DNA of 64,000 nucleotides from DALYJJ01 sp031969915 (GTDB lineage Bacteria; Acidobacteriota; Terriglobia; Bryobacterales; Bryobacteraceae), in assembly GCA_031969915.1 (NCBI GenBank), contig DALYJJ010000011.1, positions 5,696 through 69,695 on the forward strand. Direction: 5' to 3'. Shown in pieces: positions 11,730 to 20,717 of this stretch. The translations under genes and the position numbers were made by a program. Below the pieces are notes generated by a model. It did not search any database, had not been told where the DNA came from, and saw only the letters and a list, made by a program, of their open reading frames with translations. Each line of letters begins with the position of its first letter. Positions within the stretch are counted from its first letter, which is position 1.

Positions 11730-11800
11730 TGTGGATTCCTGTGGAAAACTCCGCTCACCCCACGCCCCGGCCCGTATTTCCAGCACCTCCGGAATCCACA
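11730..11800. promoter_or_regulatory. TGTGGA repeats (DnaA-box-like) in the receptor/dnaB divergent region
   Basis: The 325-bp region between the divergent receptor and dnaB genes contains TGTGGATTCC at 11730-11739, TGTGGAAAA starting exactly one helical turn later at 11740-11748, and the inverse GGAATCCACA at 11791-11800. The copies match the DnaA-box consensus TGTGGATAA at seven to eight of nine positions. They could be DnaA sites or an operator for a dimeric regulator of either gene. Nothing else is recognisable in this intergenic region. Confidence 0.4.
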
Positions 11801-11912
11801 GGTCCGCCGCTCCGGGGACGCCGTTTCCAACAGCGTAAGGGGTTCAGTCCAAACGGCCGTTTTTCGTCTTGCCCGGCCCGGCGGATCCCGCTAGGGTAGA
11901 GAGCGTCCTGCC

Positions 11913-13271
11913 ATGTCCGCACCCGACATCGCGTACGAAAAAGGTCTTCCGGCAAACCTGGACGCCGAGCGCTTCGTGCTCGGCTCGATCCTGATCGACG
12001 ACGCGAACTTCATCGCCGTTCGGGCGATCCTGGACCCCGAAGACTTCCTGCTTGAGAAGCACCGCCGCATCTTTATGCGGATGTCGGAGATCGCCGAACG
12101 CGGCGGGCGCATTGACCGCGTGACGCTTGCCGAAGAGCTGATGCGCAACAACCAGCTCGAATCCTGCGACGGCATCACCTACCTGATCTCGCTGGACGAG
12201 GGACTGCCCCAACTCTACAACCTCGACAGCTACGTTCAGATCGTCAAGGACAAGAGCGTCCTGCGGCGCATCGTCTTTTCCTCGCAGCATCTCATCAATC
12301 GGGCCATCGCGGGCGAAGCTTCGCCGGACGACCTGCTGGCCGACGCCGAGGAGAATTTCCTTCAGATCGGGCAGTCCCGCGTGCGCGAGACGATGGCCAC
12401 GCCGGAAGCGGTGATCCGCGAGGCGGGCGGATTGAACGCCTTCCTCGATCCCAGCCGCCGCATGAACGGGATCGAGACGGGCTTTCTCAAGTTCGACGAG
12501 ATGACGGGCGGATTGCACGGCGGCGAATTGGTCATTCTGGCCGCGCGCCCCGCGATGGGGAAGACGGCGCTCGCGTTGAACATCGGCCAGCACATCGCCA
12601 CGCGATCCCGGCTGCCGGTAGCTGTTTTCTCGCTCGAAATGTCGAAGCAGTCGCTCCTCACCCGTATGGTGTGCGCGGGTGCGCGCGTGGACCAGCAGAA
12701 ATTCCGCGCCGGCTACCTCAACCAGGACGAGCGCCGGCGCCTCCAGGTGGCGGCGAGCGAACTGGTGGACGCGCCGCTCTTCATCGACGACACTTCCGCG
12801 GCGAATCTGATGGACATTCACTCCAAGCTGCGGCGGCTGAAGAACGAGTCCGGGTTGGGACTGGTGATCATCGATTACCTGCAACTGATGCAGGGCCGCG
12901 GCCGCTTTGAGAATCGAACCACGGAAGTCAGCTCGATTTCGCGCGGCCTGAAGTTGCTGGCCATGGAATTGGAGGTTCCCTTCCTGGTGCTCTCGCAGCT
13001 TTCGCGCGCGCCGGAGACGCGCCCCGGCGACCACAAACCGCAACTCTCCGATCTGCGTGAATCGGGGTCGATCGAGCAGGACGCCGACCTGGTGTGCTTC
13101 ATCTACCGCGAAGAAATCTACAAGCCGGACCGGGGCGATTTGAAGGGTCTCGCGGACCTGATCCTCGCCAAGCAGAGGAACGGGCCTACGGGCCGAGTCC
13201 CACTCATCTTCCTGCGCGAGTTCACGAAATTCGAAAACCGCGCCGACGATATCGGCGCGGCTGACGAATAG
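11913..13271 (+). CDS. dnaB: Replicative DNA helicase DnaB
   Basis: The 452-residue protein is full length for DnaB. The N-terminal domain (LPANLDAERFVLGSILID, residues about 12-110) is followed by a linker and the RecA-like ATPase core with GFLKFDEMTGGLHGGELVIL, Walker A ARPAMGKTAL near 211-220, EMSKQSLLTRM, Walker B LGLVIIDYLQLM, an LSQLSRAPE segment and SDLRESGSIEQDADLV. It unwinds DNA 5' to 3' at the replication fork, and its hexamer recruits DnaG primase. No intein is present. A weak ribosome binding site precedes ATG 11913. It is a single-gene unit facing the receptor gene divergently, with DnaA-box-like sequences upstream. Confidence 0.97.
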   Translation: MSAPDIAYEKGLPANLDAERFVLGSILIDDANFIAVRAILDPEDFLLEKHRRIFMRMSEIAERGGRIDRVTLAEELMRNNQLESCDGITYLISLDEGLPQLYNLDSYVQIVKDKSVLRRIVFSSQHLINRAIAGEASPDDLLADAEENFLQIGQSRVRETMATPEAVIREAGGLNAFLDPSRRMNGIETGFLKFDEMTGGLHGGELVILAARPAMGKTALALNIGQHIATRSRLPVAVFSLEMSKQSLLTRMVCAGARVDQQKFRAGYLNQDERRRLQVAASELVDAPLFIDDTSAANLMDIHSKLRRLKNESGLGLVIIDYLQLMQGRGRFENRTTEVSSISRGLKLLAMELEVPFLVLSQLSRAPETRPGDHKPQLSDLRESGSIEQDADLVCFIYREEIYKPDRGDLKGLADLILAKQRNGPTGRVPLIFLREFTKFENRADDIGAADE

Positions 13272-13286
13272 GCGGAGCGAAGAGAA

Positions 13287-13309
13287 CCGGGCGGTTGGGC
13301 TCCGCCCGG
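13287..13309. terminator. GC-rich hairpin between convergent dnaB and receptor genes
   Basis: CCGGGCGG (13287-13294) and CCGCCCGG (13302-13309) form a perfect eight-bp stem with a seven-base loop, 16 bp after the dnaB stop. A second stem, CGAAGCTC/GAGCTTCG at 13329-13336 and 13344-13351, overlaps the stop of the convergent receptor gene. Neither is followed by a clear T tract, so termination is likely but not certain. Confidence 0.42.
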
Positions 13310-13334
13310 CTCCGGGATACCGCGGCGACGAAGC

Positions 13335-16300
13335 TCAGAAGTAGAGCTTCGCCGCGAACTGAACGATCCTCGGCTGCGTCGCAGTCGCCGCGAATCGTCC
13401 GAAGCCCGGCGAACCCGCGCTCAGCGTCGACGCCCCGGCCGGGATGGTGAAGACCTGGTGATTAAACAGGTTGAAGAACTCGGCGCGGAAGTCGATCCGG
13501 ACGCCCTCCCACATGGGGAACGAGCGGCTGAGGAAGAAATCGAACTGTTGCTGGAAGGGTCCCCGCGCGCCCGGCGTGCGCGGCAGGGTGCCGAACAACT
13601 GGGCGTTATGCGGGCCCGTGCCGGGGCCACCCACCGGGAATTGCCCATTGCCCGGTCCACCGCGCGAATCCACGTTGCCGATCACCGTGCCCGCGGGCAG
13701 GTTCGGAGTCGGCGTCAGGATGCCGCTGTTGAACCACGAGGAGCCGGCGTCGAGGAAGTTCCGCGGATCGCCGCCCTTGATGATGTTCTTGAAATCGCCG
13801 GTGACGTTCGGATAGAGCGTGGTGGTGAAACCGTAGACGTTGTTGGTGCCGCAGCCCGTGCAGATGAACTGAATCGGGACGGCGGACTGAAAAGTTGTGA
13901 GACCGCCCACCGACCAGCCTTTGGTGAGATGCTTCAGGAAACGGCCGGAATCGGCGATTCCGGGCACGTCGTAGCGATAGGTGATCTGGAGCCGGTGCGT
14001 GCGGTCGAAGGCCGAGAGGCCGCGCTGCAGCCACGGAACCAACTGGTTGCCGCCGGCGTTGCCGAGATCCTGGGTGGCCGAGCCCGAGTTATTGTCGATG
14101 GATTTGGCAAGGGTATAGGCGGTCTGAACGAACAGGTCGCTGGCGCGGTGGTTGAAGGTAACCACCATCGCGTTGTAAGTCGAATGGCCGTTGTCGGTGA
14201 CCATATTCAGACCCGCCGAAGAGAAGCCCGGCACCCACACGCGCGCGTTCACGTTGCGGATGGAACTCGCCGTGAGGCCGCGAATGGGTTCCGCCGCGCT
14301 CGCCAGGCGCGCCTGGTTGACTTGCAGGCTGTGCAGGAGCCGAACGCCGGCGCTGCCGATGTAGCCCAGCTCAAGCGTCGATTTCCCGCTGATCTGGTGC
14401 TGGATCGAGAAGTTGTAGTGCTGCGCGTAGGGCGTGCGCAGGTTGCGTTGAATCGGGTTCAGGCTGAGCAGCGCGGCGCTGAACGTGGGCGTGCCCGCGG
14501 CGTTGAAGCCGGTGAGTTCCGGGAGCCGCGGAAAGATGGGGAAGTCGGAGGGCATGGGCAACGCCGGGAACGGATTATTCAGCGAGGTGCCCGGCGCGAC
14601 GATCGAAGACAACTGGAAGAATGGCGCCGCGGTGAGCAACTGGAGCAGCGTCTGATTCGACGTGCGCACGTAATACAGACCGTAGCCGCCGCGAACCGCG
14701 GTCTTGCCGTTGCCGAATACGTCGTAGGCGAAGCCCACGCGCGGTGAGAAGTTCCGGCGGTTCCGCTCGGTGAGCGTTGAGGGATCGACGCCCGGGGTAC
14801 CCCTGATGGTCCCGAAGTTTGCTGCCTCCGGCAGGATGAACCCCGCCAGCAGGCCCGCGCCGCCTCGCGCCATCGTATCGGCGCTCAGCAGGTTCGGATC
14901 GTAATTGCCCACGCGATGACGCTTGTCCCAGGAGGGTCCAAGGTAGTCGTAGCGAATGCCCAGGTTCCAGGTGAGCCGTCGGGTCATCTTCCAGTCGTCC
15001 TGCAAGAACCAGGAGACGTCGCGCGCGCGGAAGTCGCGATAGGTTTGCCCGGTGCCGGCGAAGGCCTGGAGGATGTTGCCGGTGAGGAAATCGGTCCAGC
15101 GGTCGAAGGCGAGGAAGCCGCGCGAAGCGAAGTTATTGTAGGTGTTGATCTGATACTGGCGCAGTTCAAAGCCCGCCCGAACCGTGTGCGTCCCTTTCGT
15201 CCACGCGAGGACTTCGGAAAAGTGCACGGTGTTCACGGCGCTGGCCTGGTCATTGTTCGTGCTGATGCCGCCGAACACGGGGCCAATGTCGTTCGTGAAG
15301 AGCAGCGGAATGCCCGGATAGAGGCTGCTGTTGAAGCGGGACATCCCGATGTCGGCCAGCTTTACGGGCTCTTCGGCCAGCACCTGTTGCGTGATGCGAT
15401 TGAAGCCGAGCCGAAGCTCGTTCACCAGATTCGGACGCAGGGCCCAGGTGGAGCTGATGGACGCGAGATGATTGCCAATCGGGGTGTCCTGACCGCTGCC
15501 GAGTCCGCCCGCGCCCTGGCCGCCGAAGGGATCGGAGGTCTTTCCTTTCGCTCGGAAATAGCGCAGTGAGAGGCGGTGGGTGTCGGAGAGGTTGTGGTCG
15601 CCGTTGGCGTTGAACTGGTCGTCGTTGAACCGCAACGGCGCCGAAAGCGTGATCAACCCGAACGTGCCGGCGGCGCCGACCCCGCTGGGAATCAGGAATC
15701 CGCCGTACTGGCCCGGTGCGTTCAGCAGCCGGACCGCGGTGGCGTCGATCCGGCTCGGGTCAACGCCGAAGGCCTGCGCGAGATTCGCCGCCGTGCGCTG
15801 CGCGGGCATCACCGGGAACTGGCCCGTAATGGCGCCGGAGAGACCGTTCAACTGCCGCGTGCCCTGGTAGGAGCCGAAGAAGTACGTCTTCTTATTCAGA
15901 AACGGAACCGGCCCGCCGAAATTTCCTCCGAACTGATTCTGCCGGAGGATCGGCCGGGCGCTGCCATTCTTATTNNNNNNNNNNGAAATCGTTCGCGTTC
16001 AGCTTCTCGTTGCGGAAGAACTCATAGAGCTGGCCGTGGTACTCCGGTCCGCCGCCCTTCGTGATGGCGTTGATGTTGCCACCGGACGTCTTGCCCTGCG
16101 AAGCGTCGTACAGACTGGTCTGCACGCGGAACTCTTCGAGCGTGTCGGGCGCGGGAATGGCCACGTTTCCGAAATTGTTACTGGCGATGTTATTCGCGTC
16201 GACGCCGTTGATCACCAGGTTGTTGCCGGTGCCCCGCTGCCCGTTCACAAACACCGTCGAGGAAGCGCGGCCCGCCGCCGCGGCGTTGGGCAAGTCGGAA

Positions 16301-16794
16301 CTGGTTCCCGCGTTCAAGGCGAGCAGGTTCGTGAAGTTGCGCGTGGCCAGCGGCATCTGGTCGATCACGCTGCCGGGTAGCGTGTTGCCGAGCGTGGCCG
16401 CCGACGTATTAATCGCGACCGCCTCGGCGGCCACTGAAATCTCAATGGTCTCCGTGCCGACTTCGAGCCGCACCGGCAGATTCGTGGTTTCCGTAATCTG
16501 CACGCGGACCCCGTTTACCGCGGCCTTCGAAAAGCCCCTGGCTTCCACGGTGATCTTGTACAGGCCCGGCTCGAGGAGCGGAAACGTGAACGTCCCGGCC
16601 TCGCTCGTAGCCTTCTCCTGGACGATCCCTTTTTCCGAGGTCAGCAGGACTTTGGCGTTCGGGATCGATGCTCCGGTGGGATCCGTCACCGTTCCGGTCA
16701 CCGCGCCGGTCTGGGCGGTGATCTGTGCGTTCGCAAGCGAACACACAAGTAGTAACAATGCGGCGGTAATAACCGCGAACGGATGTCTCGTCAC
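13335..16794 (-). CDS. Oar-like TonB-dependent receptor with N-terminal carboxypeptidase-regulatory-like domain (contains scaffold gap)
   Basis: Translation begins at GTG 16794 (AGGGG upstream), giving signal peptide MTRHPFAVITAALLLLVCSL and then GAVTGTVTDPTGASIPNAKVLL, a carboxypeptidase-regulatory-like beta-sandwich. A plug with VFVNGQRGTGNNLVINGVDA and SGGNINAITKGGGPEYHG follows. Ten N at 15975-15984 interrupt it after NEKLNANDF; coding resumes with RQNQFGGNFGGPVPFLNKKT and continues through the barrel to a final FAAKLYF strand. The two halves are in different frames across the N run, as expected for a gap of unknown size, so this is probably one intact protein of about 1150 residues. Such receptors are expanded in Acidobacteriota and presumably import oligosaccharides or peptides. 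Confidence 0.86.
15975..15984. other. Scaffold gap (ten N) inside the Oar-like receptor gene
   Basis: Ten consecutive N bases separate the plug region from the start of the barrel. Flanking protein segments fit the family with only a few residues missing, so the true gap is small. No duplicated flanking sequence is seen here, unlike the second gap. Confidence 0.95.
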
Positions 16795-16939
16795 AATAGT
16801 TTCCCCTTTAGCGTGACTAGTGTAATGTTGTGACGAGAGTAACCTAAGACAGAGTGAGCTTCAATCGCCGCCGGATAAATGTTACGACTGTAGCGGCGGC
16901 TCTCACGGCAGGTAAACTCGACGCTGTGACAAAAGTAAC
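16787..16939. promoter_or_regulatory. Repeated TGTGAC/GTAAC motifs upstream of the receptor
   Basis: The 155-bp region between the receptor and the LytTR regulator gene holds an inverted repeat CTCGTCACAA (16787-16796) / TTGTGACGAG (16828-16837), which overlaps the GTG start of the receptor. A 15-base direct repeat with pattern TGTGACnAnAGTAAC occurs at 16829-16843 and 16925-16939, and an inverted pair ATGTTAC/GTAACAT lies at 16879-16885 and 16935-16941. These are good candidates for regulator binding sites, possibly for the adjacent LytTR protein, whose family binds paired short direct repeats. Confidence 0.45.
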
Positions 16940-16949
16940 ATTCCCACCA

Positions 16950-17705
16950 TCACCGATCGAGGCCCAGCTTCTCCTTGAGTTCCCGCACACGATCGCGGGA
17001 GACGGTGATCTCCGTGCTCGCAGGGTCTTTCAGCTTCAACAGGATGCGGCCGCCGAACCAGGTGGAGAGTTCGCGGACCCAGTCGAGATTGACCAGTGTG
17101 GAGCGATGGACGCGGACGAAGCGCGAGGGGTCGAGACGCGCCTCCAACTCGGCCACGGAGTAATCGACGGCGTATCGCTTCTCGGGGGTCACCGCGTAGG
17201 TCAACTTATCTTCAGCGAGGAAGTGGGTGACACGGTCGAGTTCAACGAAGATGGTTCGCTCGCCGAGGCGGGAGGCGATACGAACGGGGCGGGCGGCGTC
17301 CCGGCCCCGGGCGAGTTGCTCCAGGAGACGGTTTAGATCGGGGCGTGGTTCGACGCCGGCGCACATGCGCTCAACCTTCACAAGGGCCCGGTCAAGCGCG
17401 CCCTCCTCCACGGGTTTCAGCAGGTAGCCGATCGAGTTGACCTCGAAGGCGCGAAGCGCGTACTCATCGTAGGCGGTGGTGAAGACGACCAGGGGTTCAC
17501 GGCTCAGGCGTTCGAGCAATTGAAAGCCATTGAGTTCGGGCATCTCGATGTCGAGGAAAAGCACGGCGGGAGCCAGGCGCTCGATCTCCGCGAGGGCCCG
17601 GACCGGGTCCGTGCTGGCGCCGAGCAGCGTCACTCTCCGCTCCAGCAGACGAGTCAGGCGGCGCAGGGCGAGAGGTTCGTCGTCAACCAGGTATGCGCTG
17701 ATCAT
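16950..17705 (-). CDS. LytTR-family response regulator
   Basis: The chosen start is ATG 17705, with AAGGA eight bases upstream, giving 251 residues; a second ATG lies six bases upstream. The receiver domain has SAYLVDDEPLALRRL, phospho-Asp in VLFLDIEMPELNG, FTTAYDEYALRAFEV and the K of YLLKPV. A LytTR DNA-binding domain follows (IFVELDRVTHFLAEDKLTYA, SRFVRVHRSTLVNLDWV) with a C-terminal RVRELKEKLGL. The gene overlaps the end of the sensor kinase gene by about 23 bp, a strong sign of a cognate pair. It likely controls genes through paired direct repeats such as those between it and the receptor gene. Confidence 0.93.
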   Translation of the reverse strand: MISAYLVDDEPLALRRLTRLLERRVTLLGASTDPVRALAEIERLAPAVLFLDIEMPELNGFQLLERLSREPLVVFTTAYDEYALRAFEVNSIGYLLKPVEEGALDRALVKVERMCAGVEPRPDLNRLLEQLARGRDAARPVRIASRLGERTIFVELDRVTHFLAEDKLTYAVTPEKRYAVDYSVAELEARLDPSRFVRVHRSTLVNLDWVRELSTWFGGRILLKLKDPASTEITVSRDRVRELKEKLGLDR

Positions 17706-18774
17706 GGTCATCGTCCTTGATAGAAGAGGCGAGGGCGGGTAGCCGCAGCCGAACGCGCATCCCCTGGTCGAAGGGCTCCAGCCAGAGCCGGGCCTCACCC
17801 GGAAAGAGCGCCTCGAGGCGGGATCGTAACGTGTCGATGCCATGGCCCGGGCGCAGCGCCTCCTCGGTGAAACCGGGGCCATCGTCCCAAACGGAAAGCA
17901 AGAGCGCCTCGCCCTCCCGCCAGGCGCGAACCGCGATGCAGCCGCCGGCGCGGCGAGGTGCGACGGCGAACTTGACGCTGTTTTCAACCAGTGTTTGCAG
18001 GCTGTGCGGCGGCACGGCTGAGGTCTCGAGGTCCCCTGGCACATCGATCCGAAACCGCAGACGGCTTTCGAAGCGGGCCGACTCGAGTTCCAGGTAGTCG
18101 CGCACGATGCGGACCTCGCGGGAAAGAGGAATCAGGCGCTGGTGTGCGTCCAGGGAAAACCGAAGGAGCGAGGCCATCTGCCCGAGCATTCGCTCGGCGC
18201 GTTGGGGGTCTTCTTGAATGAGCGCGGAAATGGAGTTGATGGTGTTGAAGAGGAAGTGCGGATGGACCCGCGATTCGAGCGCGGAGAGACGTGTTTCCGT
18301 GGCGAGTTTCAGCGCACGCTCGCGCTCGAGTTCCTTGGCCTGTAGATCGAGGCGCGTTTCTTCCAGGCGGCTTTCGAGCAGTTTGTAGAGGTACACCGCG
18401 AAGCCGAAGAAGACCGTGATCAGGACCGCGATGCGGATCGCCTCGGAATACCAGATGCGGAAGACGGCCGGCGGGAAGACGCCAAAGACCATCAGCAAGG
18501 ACGTAGCGGCGAGGCTGCCCACGGCGGCCGCCGCGAGGAGCGTGATCAGAATGGCGAGCGAGGTCACGCCGCGCGGGAAGGCCGCGAGGCGCCGCCCCAC
18601 GATGGGGAGCACCAGTTCGGCGATTGGTCCGATACAGGCGGAGTAACACAAGCTGATCCCGGCGGCGCGAGCGTACACACGCGGCGGCAGGCCCGGATCG
18701 AGGATGAACAAGACAGCGGGATACGCCATTCCCCAGAGGGCGCTCCGCAAGAACCTGATCCGGGCCCAGCGCAT
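17683..18774 (-). CDS. LytS/YehU-type membrane histidine kinase
   Basis: The 363-residue protein has four or five hydrophobic segments in the first 150 residues (for example VTSLAILITLLAAAAVGSLA and AIRIAVLITVFFGFAVYLYK), a coiled-coil linker (LEETRLDLQAKELERERALK), then the His_kinase domain with phospho-His in SRVHPHFLFNTINSISALI and a late ATPase with LVENSVKFAV, VWDDGPGF and GHGIDTLRSRL. This is the LytS/YehU class. It is translated just after the TPR-CxxCH gene (3 bp gap) and just before its LytTR partner (overlap), forming a three-gene unit. The stimulus is unknown. Confidence 0.92.
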   Translation of the reverse strand: MRWARIRFLRSALWGMAYPAVLFILDPGLPPRVYARAAGISLCYSACIGPIAELVLPIVGRRLAAFPRGVTSLAILITLLAAAAVGSLAATSLLMVFGVFPPAVFRIWYSEAIRIAVLITVFFGFAVYLYKLLESRLEETRLDLQAKELERERALKLATETRLSALESRVHPHFLFNTINSISALIQEDPQRAERMLGQMASLLRFSLDAHQRLIPLSREVRIVRDYLELESARFESRLRFRIDVPGDLETSAVPPHSLQTLVENSVKFAVAPRRAGGCIAVRAWREGEALLLSVWDDGPGFTEEALRPGHGIDTLRSRLEALFPGEARLWLEPFDQGMRVRLRLPALASSIKDDDHDQRIPG

Positions 18775-18777
18775 CTG

Positions 18778-19455
18778 TTATTGGCTCACATGGCAACCGA
18801 CGCATCGGGTTTCGGCCGGTTCCAGCGTGCCGCCGGCCAGCCACTTCCCGGCGCGCTTGGCGTAGACGGTCCCGGGCAACTCCTTGTTGATGCGGTGGAA
18901 GAACTCCGTGGCCTTGGGAGTGTTGCCGGCGCGCGCGTAGCCTTCGGCCAGGCCGAACAACAACTCGCCCTTGGGATGGGTCCCGATCTTGTCGAAGTAA
19001 GGACTTTGTATCTCCAGAATCGTCTCATAATCTTCGATCGCCATCGCGAGGAGCGCCCGTCCCTGGTCCGGCGGCGAGAAGCGCGAAGCGGTGAACAGCG
19101 TGGCGCCACGTGGGGCGCGCACGCCGACGTTACGCGGCGCCAGGGCGACGGCCTCCCGCATCTGCGCGATCGCCCTGGTCCAGAGTGCGATGCCTTTCTC
19201 CGAATTGCCGGCGCGGAACGCCTCGCCCGCCAACTGGAGCGACCCCGCGCCGTGCCACACCAACGCTTCGGCGTGTTGCGGTTCGTGCTTGAGGACATTG
19301 GCCGTCACGCTCATCGCGCGTTCGAGCGCTTCACGGTCGCCGGCGAAACCGGCGAAGAAATCGTTGCGGACCACGTGGTCGAAGCGGCCCGGCTCGCCGT
19401 AGAGCAGCTTTGCCGCGAACGCGGTGGCGAGAAGGGCCCATTTGATCCCAGTCAT
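18778..19455 (-). CDS. Secreted TPR-like protein with C-terminal CxxCH motif
   Basis: The 225-residue protein has a signal peptide (MTGIKWALLATAFAAKLLYG) and a helical-repeat body (EPQHAEALVWHGAGSLQLAG, IAQMREAVALAPRNVGVRAP, KGELLFGLAEGYARAGNTPK). It ends with ETRCVGCHVSQ, a single CxxCH that could attach a c-type haem in the periplasm. GGGAGG precedes ATG 19455. Being the first gene of the unit with the LytS kinase and LytTR regulator suggests it supplies or senses a periplasmic redox signal. The single motif so close to the C-terminus is unusual, and haem attachment is not proven. Confidence 0.75.
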   Translation of the reverse strand: MTGIKWALLATAFAAKLLYGEPGRFDHVVRNDFFAGFAGDREALERAMSVTANVLKHEPQHAEALVWHGAGSLQLAGEAFRAGNSEKGIALWTRAIAQMREAVALAPRNVGVRAPRGATLFTASRFSPPDQGRALLAMAIEDYETILEIQSPYFDKIGTHPKGELLFGLAEGYARAGNTPKATEFFHRINKELPGTVYAKRAGKWLAGGTLEPAETRCVGCHVSQ

Positions 19456-19515
19456 TTCGTAAACCTCCCTCGTGATCCAGCGTAGGGCGGATGTCCGGGA
19501 AGCACAGCGGAAAAC

Positions 19516-19577
19516 CGACGAACCGCCGGGGAATGCCGACGAATCACCGGGAGAGGCCGACGAACCGCGTCAGGACT
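19516..19577. repeat. 21-bp tandem repeat, about 2.7 copies
   Basis: Three successive units start with CCGACGAAYC at 19516, 19537 and 19558, with a 21-bp period. The second copy differs from the first at a few positions and the third diverges after 12 bases. It lies between the TPR-CxxCH start and the PhyH stop. A separate 13-base direct repeat GGACTTCGCCGCG appears twice within the last PhyH codons, giving the protein the repeated tail AAKS. Confidence 0.7.
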
Positions 19578-20391
19578 TCGCCGCGCCGGTGGTGCGATCG
19601 TCCGCTGGATTCAGGAAGGACTTCGCCGCGTCGCTGGACCGCGCGGCGGCGGCGAGAATCGCCTCGTCGCCGACCTTGGAGAGCGGCGTGTAGCGCGGGT
19701 GATGAGAGTCTTTGTACGGATCGTTGCGCGCCGCGTTATAGCAACAGATGAGCGACCACCGGGGACGTTCGCTGGTATTGGCGCTGGAGGCGTGGAGCAG
19801 GTTGCCGTGGAAGAAGAGGCCGGTGCCGGGCTCCATTTCGCAGTAGACCAGTTCCAGGCGCTTCATGGCCTCGGCGACACGCTCCGGGTCGGCGCCCGTC
19901 TGTTCGCCGAAGCGCCCATGCTCGATGCGGCCCATCAGGTGCGAGCCCTTCAGCACCTGCAGGCACCCGTTCTCGCGCGTGGCGCGATCGAGCGCGATCA
20001 AGCAACTGGCCATGTATGGGAAGAGGCAGCCGTTTTGATACCAATAGCCGTAATCCTGGTGCCATTCCCAGGCGCCGCCAACGCGCGGCTCCTTGAGCAT
20101 CAGCTTGGAGTGGTAATGATAGACTTCGCCTCCGAGGTAGGTCTCCATGCGGCTGACGATTCGCTCGGACCGTGAGACCATTCCGTAGATATCGTCACCC
20201 GGGTGGTTCCAGAGCGAGAGCCGGCTGGCTCGACCGGAGGTATCCTTCACGTCGAAGGCGTGGTCGTGGAGCGTGCGATCTCCGCGCGCGACGCCAAGGA
20301 GGAGTTCGGTTTCATCTGGCCGCAGAAGGCCGGGGATGAGGACAAAACCGTCCCTTTCGAACGCTTCGTGTTCCAGGCTGTAACCGGGCAT
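19570..20391 (-). CDS. Phytanoyl-CoA dioxygenase (PhyH) family oxygenase
   Basis: The 273-residue protein opens with HEAFERDGFVLIPGLLRPDE, typical of PhyH enzymes. The Fe(II)-binding facial triad is visible as WHQDYGYW (His and Asp) and FFHGNLLHASSAN (distal His), followed by SERPRWSLICCYNAARNDPY, whose Arg would bind 2-oxoglutarate. The layout resembles ectoine-hydroxylase-type members, but the substrate cannot be assigned. It is cytoplasmic and appears to be a single-gene unit. The last 20 residues contain two AAKS segments created by a 13-base direct repeat, suggesting a recent C-terminal slippage duplication. Confidence 0.88.
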   Translation of the reverse strand: MPGYSLEHEAFERDGFVLIPGLLRPDETELLLGVARGDRTLHDHAFDVKDTSGRASRLSLWNHPGDDIYGMVSRSERIVSRMETYLGGEVYHYHSKLMLKEPRVGGAWEWHQDYGYWYQNGCLFPYMASCLIALDRATRENGCLQVLKGSHLMGRIEHGRFGEQTGADPERVAEAMKRLELVYCEMEPGTGLFFHGNLLHASSANTSERPRWSLICCYNAARNDPYKDSHHPRYTPLSKVGDEAILAAAARSSDAAKSFLNPADDRTTGAAKS

Positions 20392-20605
20392 AGGAGGATT
20401 GTTTCAAGGAGGGGTGGTGCGGGGCAACCCGGTGGCGGGACGATGCGTCGAAGGACTAGGCCCCGAGTCGCCGGGTACCACAAAAGAGGGGCTAGATTCC
20501 GAATCAAAAGCGTGGTACAACGTGGTTTAAAGATTACGCAGATGGCCAGCGGCGTTCTCACCGCACTGGTGCGTAGTATTTGGCATCCCACTGGTTCGCC
20601 CTCCG

Positions 20606-20634
20606 TTGACTGCCTTAAGGTCATGCCTTATACG
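20606..20634 (+). promoter_or_regulatory. Sigma70-like promoter for the CxxC protein gene
   Basis: TTGACT at 20606-20611 (five of six to consensus) and TATACG at 20629-20634 (four of six) are separated by the ideal 17 bases, giving a leader of roughly 77 nt before ATG 20718. The rest of the 326-bp region between the divergent PhyH and CxxC genes shows nothing I recognise. Confidence 0.5.
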
Positions 20635-20717
20635 GCCGACGCGGCTTCTGGCCGGATGAAGCGAAGGTAGCGTACTGGCACTCGCCCGAGACAATTGTCG
20701 ATGCAAGGAGTCGTCTC

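Noticed and set aside
11588..11830. N-terminal extension of the TonB receptor
   Set aside because: The extension is arginine-rich and lacks a signal; ATG 11587 has a ribosome binding site and signal peptide.
20203..20670. Plus-strand frame across the PhyH start
   Set aside because: No family pattern; overlaps PhyH on the opposite strand and the promoter of the CxxC gene.
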